5,437 bases of DNA from Nitrospiria bacterium (GTDB lineage Bacteria; Nitrospirota; Nitrospiria; Nitrospirales; UBA8639). The position numbers were made by a program, and so were the translations under genes. Below the pieces are notes generated by a model, which was not told where the DNA came from, made no database searches, and saw only the letters and a program-made list of their open reading frames with translations. The stretch lies in contig JAUIKP010000263.1 in NCBI GenBank assembly GCA_030430725.1, positions 1 through 5,437 of the forward strand, in the 5' to 3' direction. Positions 1-5,437 of the stretch are shown here, piece after piece. How positions within the stretch are numbered: the stretch's first letter is position 1; every line of letters begins with the position of its first letter.

Positions 1-1345
1 GTTGTATACGTTAGGGTGTCGACTCAACCAGGCTGAATCGGCTCTGCTTCAAGACGGGTTTCAACAAAGCGGGTTTCTCCCGGTAGCGTTTGGCCAGAAA
101 ACGGATGTTTTTGTGATCAATACCTGCACCGTCACGGAAAGGGCTGAAGTGGATTGTCGACGAATCGTTCGCCAGGTCCTTCGTCATTCTCCCCATGCCT
201 TTATCGCCGTCACCGGGTGTTATGCTCAGACCGGCTTGGAAGTACTTCGTCGCATGGCCGATATTGACCTCATTGTCGGCAATCAGTTCAAAATGAAGCT
301 GCCTGCGATCATACCGCCTTTTTCCCGGCTTAAAAAGCAACCTGTGCCACTGGTGCATCATGGACGGATTGATCCTGAAAATTTTTCCATCGCAGGCGTT
401 GGAGCGTATACGACGACTCGGGCAAATCTGAAAATTCAGGACGGGTGTCAGTTTATGTGTTCGTTTTGTCTTATTCCCTTTGCCAGGGGCCGGGAGCGGA
501 GTCGATTTCTGGATGATGCGGTTTGTGAGGCCGAGCGGTTGGTGGAAAGGGGGCATCGGGAGTTAGTGTTGACGGGGGTTAACATCGGGCAATACCGTGA
601 TGGAGCCGCCGATCTCCTGGTGCTCATTCAACGCCTTGAAGCTATTCAAGGCCTGGAGCGGATCCGTATTTCTTCTATTGAACCCACCACGGTTCCTGAG
701 AGTCTTCTTGACTATATGAGTAGTTCCTCCAAGCTGTGCCGGCATTTACATGTTCCCTTACAGAGTGGTGACGATCGTATATTGCGGGCCATGAATCGCC
801 GGTATTCCGTGCGTGAGTACCAGGAGGCCATGGAATCGGCGCTGAAACGGATTCCAGATGTGTGTTTTGGGACCGATGTGCTGGTGGGATTTCCCGGGGA
901 GGGTCCACGGGAATTTGCGAATACCCAAGCAGTCGTTAGAGATCTTCCTTTTGCGTATTTGCATGTATTTAGTTACTCGCCCCGGCCCGGTACGGCTTCC
1001 ACCAAATTACCGCATCCCGTGGCTCCGAATACGACGAAAAAGCGAAGTCAATTATTGCGGGATATGTCCGATTACAAGCGAATGATGTTCCAACAGCGGT
1101 TTGTCGGGCGACGAGTCTCGGTGTTATTTGAAGCACCGGAAGCCGAAGGGTATTGGCCGGGGCTCACGGATAATTTTCTCCGTGTCACTGTTCGTTCTCC
1201 CCATCCGCTACGGAATACTATTCAACCGGTCATCGTGACCGGCATGATGTCGGATACCACGTTGGGATTGCTGGAGCCATCCTCTGAAAATTCTCCGCCG
1301 GTACAGGATCTTTTTTCTGCTTCTTCATTGGTGTGCGTTTCATAG
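1..1345 (+). CDS. mtaB: MtaB, tRNA t6A37 methylthiotransferase (5' end cut by window edge)
   Basis: Radical-SAM methylthiotransferase that converts N6-threonylcarbamoyladenosine at tRNA position 37 to its 2-methylthio form (ms2t6A), stabilising decoding of A-starting codons; a cytosolic enzyme using SAM and two 4Fe-4S clusters. Numbering from the TTG at position 2, the N-terminal UPF0004 cysteines are at 6 (LGCRLNQ), 42 (NTCTVTERAE) and 73 (TGCYAQ). The radical-SAM CxxxCxxC is at 149/153/156, followed by the RGRERSR stretch, HLHVPLQSG at 248-256, and a C-terminal TRAM-like region from about residue 365. The TTG is almost certainly an internal Leu, because family members begin a few residues earlier (Met-x-x-x-F-Y-T-L-G-C); so about 4-10 codons are missing. 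The YTLGC-type N-terminus and the NTCTVTERAE motif favour MtaB over MiaB or RimO. It lies directly upstream of miaB and is probably co-transcribed with it. Confidence 0.93.
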   Translation, partial: LYTLGCRLNQAESALLQDGFQQSGFLPVAFGQKTDVFVINTCTVTERAEVDCRRIVRQVLRHSPHAFIAVTGCYAQTGLEVLRRMADIDLIVGNQFKMKLPAIIPPFSRLKKQPVPLVHHGRIDPENFSIAGVGAYTTTRANLKIQDGCQFMCSFCLIPFARGRERSRFLDDAVCEAERLVERGHRELVLTGVNIGQYRDGAADLLVLIQRLEAIQGLERIRISSIEPTTVPESLLDYMSSSSKLCRHLHVPLQSGDDRILRAMNRRYSVREYQEAMESALKRIPDVCFGTDVLVGFPGEGPREFANTQAVVRDLPFAYLHVFSYSPRPGTASTKLPHPVAPNTTKKRSQLLRDMSDYKRMMFQQRFVGRRVSVLFEAPEAEGYWPGLTDNFLRVTVRSPHPLRNTIQPVIVTGMMSDTTLGLLEPSSENSPPVQDLFSASSLVCVS

Positions 1346-1350
1346 AAAGG
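1344..1350 (+). promoter_or_regulatory. Ribosome binding site of miaB (decides the start)
   Basis: AGAAAGG overlaps the mtaB stop codon (TAG, 1343-1345). It is only 2 nt from the ATG at 1353, too close for normal initiation, but 8 nt from the in-frame GTG at 1359, which is near-ideal. This favours GTG 1359 as the real miaB start and suggests coupled translation of mtaB and miaB. Confidence 0.55.
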
Positions 1351-1352
1351 TA

Positions 1353-2732
1353 ATGGTTGTGAGCGGAACTCCTTTAGTCCTCCCTACCAGCCTGAAGGCC
1401 CGGACACGTTCCTCTGGCCAAAGTGGCTATCAGGTGTATATGGAGACCTTCGGGTGTCAGATGAATGAATATGATTCGGAAATCGTTCGGTCGCTGTTAA
1501 AAACCCGAGGTTTTCAATTTACGCCGCATGATGATGAAGCCGATGTGATCCTGTTTAACACCTGTGCCATTCGAGAGAATGCCCATAATCGCGTGTATGG
1601 CCATTTAGCCCGCTATACCAATAAAAAACAGGAACGTGGCTTGGTCATCGGGGTATTAGGCTGTATGGCTCAGAATCTGAAACAAGAGCTGATGGATACC
1701 CGATCGTTCATTGATGTACTCGTCGGACCGGATGGTTACCGGCGACTGCCTGATCTTCTTATGGATGCGCTGGAACATCGTAAACGAGGGTTGGCCGTTG
1801 ATCTATCCGAATACGAAACGTATGCCCATATCGTTCCGGACCGGCCGGATGGAATTAATGGATGGATCGCCGTGATGCGGGGCTGTGATAATTTTTGTTC
1901 CTTTTGTGTGGTGCCCTATACGCGGGGACGAGAACGCTCTCGAGATCCTGAGGGGATTATTCAGGAAGTCCATCAGTTGGTCAGTCAGGGGGTTCGGCAA
2001 ATCACGTTATTGGGACAAAATGTCAATTCCTACCGGTCAGGTGAATGGGATTTTGCCCGATTGTTAATAGCCGTTGGGGATGTCCAGGGAGTTCAGCGTG
2101 TGCGGTTTATGTCTCCCCATCCCAAAGATTTTCCTCCCGCCCTGCTTGAAGCTGTTGTGGAGCATCCCGCCATCTGTAAGACCATTCATTTGCCGCTCCA
2201 ATCGGCTAATGATCGAATTCTGGAACGTATGGGGCGGGGTTATACTCAACGAGAGTATCGGAAGCTGGTTGAGGCCATTCGAAAAAAAGGCCCTCTTGTT
2301 TTGACCACCGATATTATTTGTGGATTTTGTGGAGAAACCGATGAGGAGTTTCAGGAGACCCATCGTCTCATGCAGGAGGTGGGATATCAGGCGGCGTTCG
2401 TGTTCAAATATTCTGAACGAAAGCACACCATTGCGGCCAGAAAATTTGTGGATGATGTTCCTGAGCAGGTAAAAGGATACAGGACAAACCAGATCGTGGA
2501 ATTGCAAAAAGAAATTTCCCTTTCAAAAAACCGAGAACTCATCGGCACCACGGTGGAGGTTATGCTGGCAGGGCATTCCAAAAAGTCTGACCGGCAATGG
2601 ATGGGCCATAGCGACCACAATGTGACGGTTGTCTGTCCCAAGGATGACAAAGTCCGTCAACCGGGAGACCTTGTGCCCGTTCTTGTCATGGATGCTTCGC
2701 CTTCGACCCTTTATGGTCATATCCAGTCCTGA
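1353..2732 (+). CDS. miaB: MiaB, tRNA i6A37 methylthiotransferase
   Basis: Radical-SAM enzyme that adds a 2-methylthio group to N6-isopentenyladenosine at position 37 of tRNAs reading U-starting codons (ms2i6A). From the ATG at 1353 it is 459 residues, normal for the family. The UPF0004 cysteines are at 35 (TFGCQMNEYDSE), 71 (NTCAIRENA) and 104 (LGCMAQ); the radical-SAM cluster is C178/C182/C185 (CDNFCSFCVVPYTRGRE); IHLPLQSANDRIL is at 278-290; the TRAM domain occupies roughly 394-459. The NTCAIRE and GCDNFCSFCVVPYTRGRE motifs are diagnostic for MiaB. Residues 323-326 read CGFC where VGFP is usual. The first ~25 residues are a non-conserved extension. The spacing of the AGAAAGG element favours starting at GTG 1359 (457 residues) rather than ATG 1353. 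It follows mtaB by 7 nt (13 nt with the GTG start), so a shared transcript is likely. No convincing terminator follows. Confidence 0.95.
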   Translation: MVVSGTPLVLPTSLKARTRSSGQSGYQVYMETFGCQMNEYDSEIVRSLLKTRGFQFTPHDDEADVILFNTCAIRENAHNRVYGHLARYTNKKQERGLVIGVLGCMAQNLKQELMDTRSFIDVLVGPDGYRRLPDLLMDALEHRKRGLAVDLSEYETYAHIVPDRPDGINGWIAVMRGCDNFCSFCVVPYTRGRERSRDPEGIIQEVHQLVSQGVRQITLLGQNVNSYRSGEWDFARLLIAVGDVQGVQRVRFMSPHPKDFPPALLEAVVEHPAICKTIHLPLQSANDRILERMGRGYTQREYRKLVEAIRKKGPLVLTTDIICGFCGETDEEFQETHRLMQEVGYQAAFVFKYSERKHTIAARKFVDDVPEQVKGYRTNQIVELQKEISLSKNRELIGTTVEVMLAGHSKKSDRQWMGHSDHNVTVVCPKDDKVRQPGDLVPVLVMDASPSTLYGHIQS

Positions 2733-3129
2733 TGGATTTTCTGTGTTCCTGAAGGCCACAACATTCTTTCACCCACCCTCCGTCCATTAATATTCGTTTT
2801 TCCTGCCATTCCCTTTGCGTGGCTCTTCCTAAATTGTCTCTTTTGTCAGGTTGAGGCTGTGTTTGCAGGGGAGAAATCCGTCAAATCATAGGCTGGTTTC
2901 TACCTCAAGTCAGGTACTCATTGTCCGATAAAATCTTTGATTACTTGTGGATCTCCGATTGTATGCCGGAACGGATTTTCCTTCAACTTTCTGGTGCTCA
3001 TTCGGAAATGAACTCCCTATCCAATCGATCTATGCAGACAAGCCTATACGGTGATACGTCTGGATTATTGTTTTATGAAGGAATGCTGTCATGGGAAATG
3101 GCGATACAAGGCATGAGGTTTGACGAATA
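2733..3129. other. Intergenic region between miaB and the HDOD gene
   Basis: About 400 nt without a convincing gene. It starts T/C-rich (2760-2850) and has no clear hairpin plus T-run behind miaB, so termination there cannot be placed. A TAAAAT hexamer at 2929-2934 resembles a -10 box but has no good -35 partner 16-18 nt upstream. No sigma-54 type GG-N10-GC element was found near 2815-2870. Presumably the promoter of the HDOD gene lies here, but it cannot be pinpointed by eye. The second half is covered by a doubtful 69-codon ORF (2921-3130), entered separately. Confidence 0.5.
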
Positions 3130-3130
3130 A
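2921..3130 (+). CDS. Doubtful small ORF upstream of the HDOD gene (69 codons)
   Basis: TTG-started frame, 69 codons, with a weak AGG 6 nt upstream of the TTG (2912-2914). The product is Ser- and Met-rich, resembles no family I recognise, and shows no membrane segment or motif. The only argument in its favour is its end: the TAA at 3128-3130 shares its last A with the ATG of the HDOD gene (TAATG), an arrangement typical of translational coupling. Against it are the rare start codon, the lack of a recognisable product and an unremarkable length for a chance ORF. It could be a small coupled or leader gene, or simply untranslated leader of the HDOD mRNA; I lean to the latter. Confidence 0.2.
   Translation: MSDKIFDYLWISDCMPERIFLQLSGAHSEMNSLSNRSMQTSLYGDTSGLLFYEGMLSWEMAIQGMRFDE
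3115..3118 (+). promoter_or_regulatory. Probable ribosome binding site of the HDOD gene
   Basis: GAGG lies 11 nt upstream of ATG 3130, slightly long spacing but acceptable. In the HDOD frame a TGA stop occurs at 3121-3123, so ATG 3130 is the first possible start. Confidence 0.45.
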
Positions 3131-4089
3131 TGGATCCCCAGATTCTGCAGCGTATAAAAAATTGCAAGACTCTCCCGGCCATCCCCGCATTGCCTCTGCA
3201 AGTCCTTCAACTGTGTCGGGATGAGAGGACGACCGCCCAACGCATTGGTGACGTCATTAGCAAAGACCCATCCTTTGTCGCCAAGTTGTTGAATGTGGCG
3301 AACTCCAGTTTTTACGGGGGCAGTCGACATAAAGTGACGACGGTTACTCATGCGGTGACGTTATTGGGCATGAATTCTATTGCCACATTAGCGTTTTGCT
3401 TTTCGTTATATCGGGACTTGCGAAAAAAAGGTGGTGGAGCGTTTGATCATACTCACTTTTGGCATCGATGTATTTTGGCGAGTTTGGCCGCGAAGATTTT
3501 GGCTAAACGTATTCGGGCGACGAACCAAGAAGAGGTGTTCCTTGCCGGATTATTGCAAGACTTGGGCGTATTGGTTATGAGTGAGGCATTAGGGATGGAA
3601 TATGGGTTGCTGTATAAAAAAGCTGCGCAGGATCATCAGTCACTTGAGGCGTTGGAACAAGATCGATGGAAAACGGATCATTGCGAGATCGGGGCATGGT
3701 TGGCCGAGACGTGGGAATTGCCTGAATTATTGCGAGAATCCGTCAAGGGGAGTCATGACCCCTCCTTGGCGTCCGGGAGCGATGAAGTTTCCCGGTTAAC
3801 TATTCAATGCGTGGCCTTGTCGGGGCGTTTAGCTGATATGTGGTGCCACCAACAGCCCGAGGTGGCTATTCAATCGGCGATTCACTTTTCAAAGGAGCTT
3901 TTGGAAATTGAACCTGACGGACTTGTGGAAGTGGCCAAACAAATTGCTGAGGGAATCCCCGATATGTCCAGCTTTTTCCAGATCAGCTTGGGTCAACCTG
4001 AAGACATTCAAAAAGTGTTAGATCATCTTATACAAATCGTAACGGGCATCTCTCAACCAGAACAAACAGAACCCATACCTGCCTTTTGA
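3130..4089 (+). CDS. HDOD-domain signalling protein
   Basis: 319-residue cytosolic protein made almost entirely of an HDOD (HD-related output) domain, the non-catalytic relative of HD phosphohydrolases found in bacterial signal-transduction proteins linked to motility, c-di-GMP signalling and stress. Visible landmarks are the N-terminal LPAIPALPLQVLQL (15-28), the KDPSFVAKLLNVANSSFYG segment (45-63, the usual DPaLtakLLrlaNSa-Y motif), the HAVTLLGMNSIATLA segment (74-88), FWHRC (110-114), LLQDLGVLV (141-149) with Gln-Asp where a true HD enzyme has His-Asp, and DHCEIGAWLAETWELPE (183-199). No signal peptide or membrane helix is seen. The region after about 275 (SSFFQISLGQPEDIQKVLDHL) resembles the linker that in some relatives leads into GAF or GGDEF domains, but here the protein ends at 319. 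Its partner and output are unknown; it is unlikely to be catalytic. The start is fixed by an upstream in-frame stop. Confidence 0.9.
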   Translation: MDPQILQRIKNCKTLPAIPALPLQVLQLCRDERTTAQRIGDVISKDPSFVAKLLNVANSSFYGGSRHKVTTVTHAVTLLGMNSIATLAFCFSLYRDLRKKGGGAFDHTHFWHRCILASLAAKILAKRIRATNQEEVFLAGLLQDLGVLVMSEALGMEYGLLYKKAAQDHQSLEALEQDRWKTDHCEIGAWLAETWELPELLRESVKGSHDPSLASGSDEVSRLTIQCVALSGRLADMWCHQQPEVAIQSAIHFSKELLEIEPDGLVEVAKQIAEGIPDMSSFFQISLGQPEDIQKVLDHLIQIVTGISQPEQTEPIPAF

Positions 4090-4278
4090 GTCAGTGCTTC
4101 CTCTCAGCATTTAACCGATTTTCCTTCAGTTAGCCGAATGAATTTACGCGTGGCTTTTAATGTTAGAGGACTGGCCGGACAAGTCCGTCGGTTTACCAGG
4201 AAATTCCGATGACCTGACCGAGGAAGACTTAATGCACAAGGCGACATTCACTCGCGATTGTGTAAAGGGAAAAAAGTA
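4090..4278. other. Convergent intergenic region between the HDOD and CPDase genes
   Basis: 189 nt separating two convergent genes, where a bidirectional terminator would be expected. Only weak hairpins are visible: AGTGCT/AGCATT (4093-4098 with 4106-4111, one G-T pair, no T-run directly after) and CGGA/TCCG around a CAAG loop (4176-4187). A T-run in the - strand reading (A-run 4270-4275) follows the CPDase stop but has no strong stem in front of it. No tRNA or repeat is seen. It contains the doubtful 40-codon ORF 4160-4282. Confidence 0.45.
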
Positions 4279-4282
4279 TTAA
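4160..4282 (+). CDS. Doubtful 40-codon ORF
   Basis: ATG-started frame, stop TAA 4280-4282, overlapping the stop end of the - strand CPDase gene by 3 nt. The product is charged and hydrophilic, with an acidic helix-like centre (SDDLTEEDLMHKA) and a basic C-terminal end (VKGKKY), which looks more protein-like than a typical chance ORF. However, there is no good ribosome binding site (GCGTGG upstream is weak), the length is well within chance, and I recognise no family. The frame is open upstream only to 4142. It could be a real small protein, the degraded tail of an older gene, or chance. Confidence 0.2.
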   Translation: MLEDWPDKSVGLPGNSDDLTEEDLMHKATFTRDCVKGKKY

Positions 4283-4791
4283 CCACTCAAAGGGACTGAT
4301 AGGATTGGGGCCCAGTCCATGGGATGGTCGCTTCTGGAATGGATAAGATGGATCATGTCGACTGTGAAGTTGAGGGACAATGCTTGAGATAAGGTGGACA
4401 TTATTTTGTGTTTCAGGTCAAGGGAATAATGACCATACAAGAGACTGAGATGGGGCATAAAAGGGTTGTGTTCCTTGACGAACAGTCTTTTTGCCCGTTC
4501 ATGCGCATTCATGAGGGCCGGTGTTTCCTGAGTCTTGAAGAACACGCATTGAAAGTACTGATCACCACAGGCTGGTTCGGCCAGAAAAACGTCAAAAGGT
4601 GCAAGCGATTCTCCGAGTTTTATGCATTGAAGGGATATAGCCTCCTCTGTTCCTGGAAGAGCACCCAGGAGGGTCACATGCGGGTCGAAGACTGGAGCAT
4701 GATACGCTATACTCAAGTCGGTAATGGTCTTCATGAGAATATCATAGGCTTGACCGGTAGGTTTCAGCCAGAGGTGATAGGTGCTTGCCAT
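4279..4791 (-). CDS. 2H-superfamily cyclic phosphodiesterase (CPDase-like)
   Basis: 170-residue soluble protein with the two H-x-T/S motifs of 2H phosphoesterases: PHVTLLGAL (H38, T40) and FMPHLSLLYG (H114, S116), 76 residues apart, which supply the two catalytic histidines. From memory, it is collinear with plant CPDase (Arabidopsis type): N-terminal hydrophobic WLxP strand, PHVT-x-x-GA, YFQCVFFKTQETPALMNA (79-96), then the PHLSLLY motif. Characterised plant and yeast CPDases open ADP-ribose 1'',2''-cyclic phosphate, a tRNA-splicing by-product, to ADP-ribose 1''-phosphate, and some cleave nucleoside 2',3'-cyclic phosphates to 2'-phosphates. The substrate here is unknown. ThpR/LigT is a less good fit because of the spacing and the YFQCVF block. 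ATG 4791 puts the first strand at the usual place relative to plant CPDase, but its ribosome binding site is weak. It lies 64 nt downstream of the HIRAN gene on the same strand, and no signal peptide is seen. Confidence 0.9.
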   Translation of the reverse strand: MASTYHLWLKPTGQAYDILMKTITDLSIAYHAPVFDPHVTLLGALPGTEEAISLQCIKLGESLAPFDVFLAEPACGDQYFQCVFFKTQETPALMNAHERAKRLFVKEHNPFMPHLSLLYGHYSLDLKHKIMSTLSQALSLNFTVDMIHLIHSRSDHPMDWAPILSVPLSG

Positions 4792-4855
4792 ACCCAGCGT
4801 TCAGATTTCTCGGGAAGTGCCTGAAGGACGCATTCTTATAGCCCAAAGGTCTATT

Positions 4856-5437
4856 TTATGTGGTGCCCTTGTCTTTTAGTTTTGAGGGTTTAATTCCGGT
4901 CCAGATAAGCAGTCCCCCGATTATGATCAATGCCAATGGAACGAGCATCAATACGAAGAGGTTTCCCTTGGTTTGCCAGGCTGCTGTGCCCATTGTCCCG
5001 CCCACAAAAGCCAACGCGGTGCCGAATATGATCAGGATAATCCTGCCAATGAAGAATGCCACATGCTTGACCTTGCTTCGATTCGCTTTTGGAAGTTCTG
5101 CTTCACTTCCGAACAAGAATGTTGGTCTTGTGGCCTGGGTATGCCTTCTTTCCCCCTTGATGTCCGGTTCACCAAGTGGTTGCTCGTCACCGTTTTTTTT
5201 CCTGATGGGCCCAAGAATTTGAAAACGGATGGCAATGAGCCCTTGTTTTGCGACAGAAATGGAATCCAGCCTGAGTTGCAAAAATGGCCAGAGTCCGCTC
5301 GTTACAATCTGTTTGGCTACATCACTCGGAACATATCCCAGCATTTCCCGTTTTGTAGAAAAAATTTGCTCCGATACCCCGAATATCTTGATGGCGTGAG
5401 GGTCTTGGGGATTGCTCGGTTCTTGTTCCCAGTCCAA
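4856..5437 (-). CDS. HIRAN-domain protein with two C-terminal membrane helices (5' end outside window)
   Basis: The visible part is 193 residues, counted from the codon at 5437; that TTG is an internal Leu and the true start lies beyond the window, perhaps 20-40 residues earlier. Residues 1-75 match the later two-thirds of a HIRAN domain: QEPSNPQDPHAIKIFG (5-20, the usual rEP-NpyDpnAi-V motif), LGYVPSDVAKQI (33-44), then a strand-rich end. HIRAN domains occur in Rad5/HLTF helicases, where in HLTF they bind 3' single-stranded DNA ends, and as stand-alone or fused modules in bacteria. A charged linker (76-124) follows, then two hydrophobic segments at about 125-147 and 158-181 joined by a short loop (TAAWQTKGN), and a basic tail (KPSKLKDK). 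Basic residues flank both helices on the outer side, suggesting both ends face the cytoplasm. No helicase motif is visible. The function is unknown; DNA binding is inferred from the family only. Confidence 0.85.
   Translation of the reverse strand: MDWEQEPSNPQDPHAIKIFGVSEQIFSTKREMLGYVPSDVAKQIVTSGLWPFLQLRLDSISVAKQGLIAIRFQILGPIRKKNGDEQPLGEPDIKGERRHTQATRPTFLFGSEAELPKANRSKVKHVAFFIGRIILIIFGTALAFVGGTMGTAAWQTKGNLFVLMLVPLALIIIGGLLIWTGIKPSKLKDKGTT

Noticed and set aside
11..556. 181-codon open frame on the - strand inside mtaB
   Set aside because: It lies entirely opposite the conserved, motif-rich mtaB coding region, and its product has no recognisable features.
2064..2507. 147-codon open frame on the - strand inside miaB
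   Set aside because: It is antisense to conserved miaB sequence, including the PLQSANDRI motif; a shadow frame.
2733..2760. Terminator behind miaB (TGTG...CACA)
   Set aside because: The stem is only 4 pairs, with no stable extension and no T-run following.
2929..2934. TAAAAT as a -10 box for the HDOD gene
   Set aside because: No acceptable -35 hexamer at 16-18 nt upstream; AT-rich hexamers of this kind are common by chance.
4093..4111. Hairpin AGTGCT/AGCATT just after the HDOD stop as a terminator
   Set aside because: Six pairs including one G-T and no immediate T-run; too weak to call.
4408..4824. 138-codon open frame on the + strand over the CPDase gene
   Set aside because: It is fully antisense to the CPDase, whose catalytic motifs show which strand codes; the product is not recognisable.
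4860..5222. 120-codon open frame on the + strand over the HIRAN gene
   Set aside because: It is the mirror of the membrane-helix coding region; the - strand frame carries the HIRAN motifs and stays open to the edge.
1..5437. A novel defence or mobile system
   Set aside because: No transposase, integrase, nuclease, toxin, repeats or att sites are visible; three of the five genes are ordinary housekeeping or signalling genes, and the HIRAN-CPDase pair alone is not enough to claim a system.

Overview
The window is about 5.4 kb of bacterial chromosomal DNA of roughly balanced base composition. It holds three genes on the + strand and two on the - strand, and it cuts genes at both edges. The tandem arrangement mtaB-miaB followed by an HDOD protein, and the general look of the proteins, would fit a Nitrospirota-type (Nitrospira-like) environmental bacterium. 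That is an impression from protein style and gene order, not a demonstrated assignment. No RNA gene, insertion sequence, CRISPR array or phage gene is visible.

Positions 1-2732 (+ strand) are a two-gene tRNA-modification unit. The first is MtaB (the first few codons lie outside the window), which makes ms2t6A37 from t6A37. Next to it, with only 7-13 nt between them, is MiaB, which makes ms2i6A37 from i6A37. Both are radical-SAM methylthiotransferases with the UPF0004, radical-SAM and TRAM layout. Together they cover 2-methylthiolation of A37 in tRNAs reading A-starting and U-starting codons. MiaB carries an uncommon Cys-Gly-Phe-Cys in place of the usual Val-Gly-Phe-Pro.

Positions 2733-3129 are an intergenic stretch of about 400 nt without a convincing gene. 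A doubtful 69-codon ORF there ends in a TAATG overlap with the next gene. Positions 3130-4089 (+) encode a stand-alone HDOD-domain signalling protein.

Positions 4090-4278 are a convergent intergenic stretch containing an unconfirmed 40-codon ORF. The - strand then carries, in transcription order, a membrane-anchored HIRAN-domain protein (entering from the right edge, ending at 4856) and, 64 nt downstream, a 2H-superfamily cyclic phosphodiesterase that closely resembles plant CPDases (4791-4279). These two may be co-transcribed. They are the least ordinary part of the window: a eukaryote-like CPDase next to a HIRAN domain attached to a two-helix membrane hairpin. Any joint role, such as handling nucleic-acid ends or cyclic phosphates, is speculation. 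No recognised defence system is evident.
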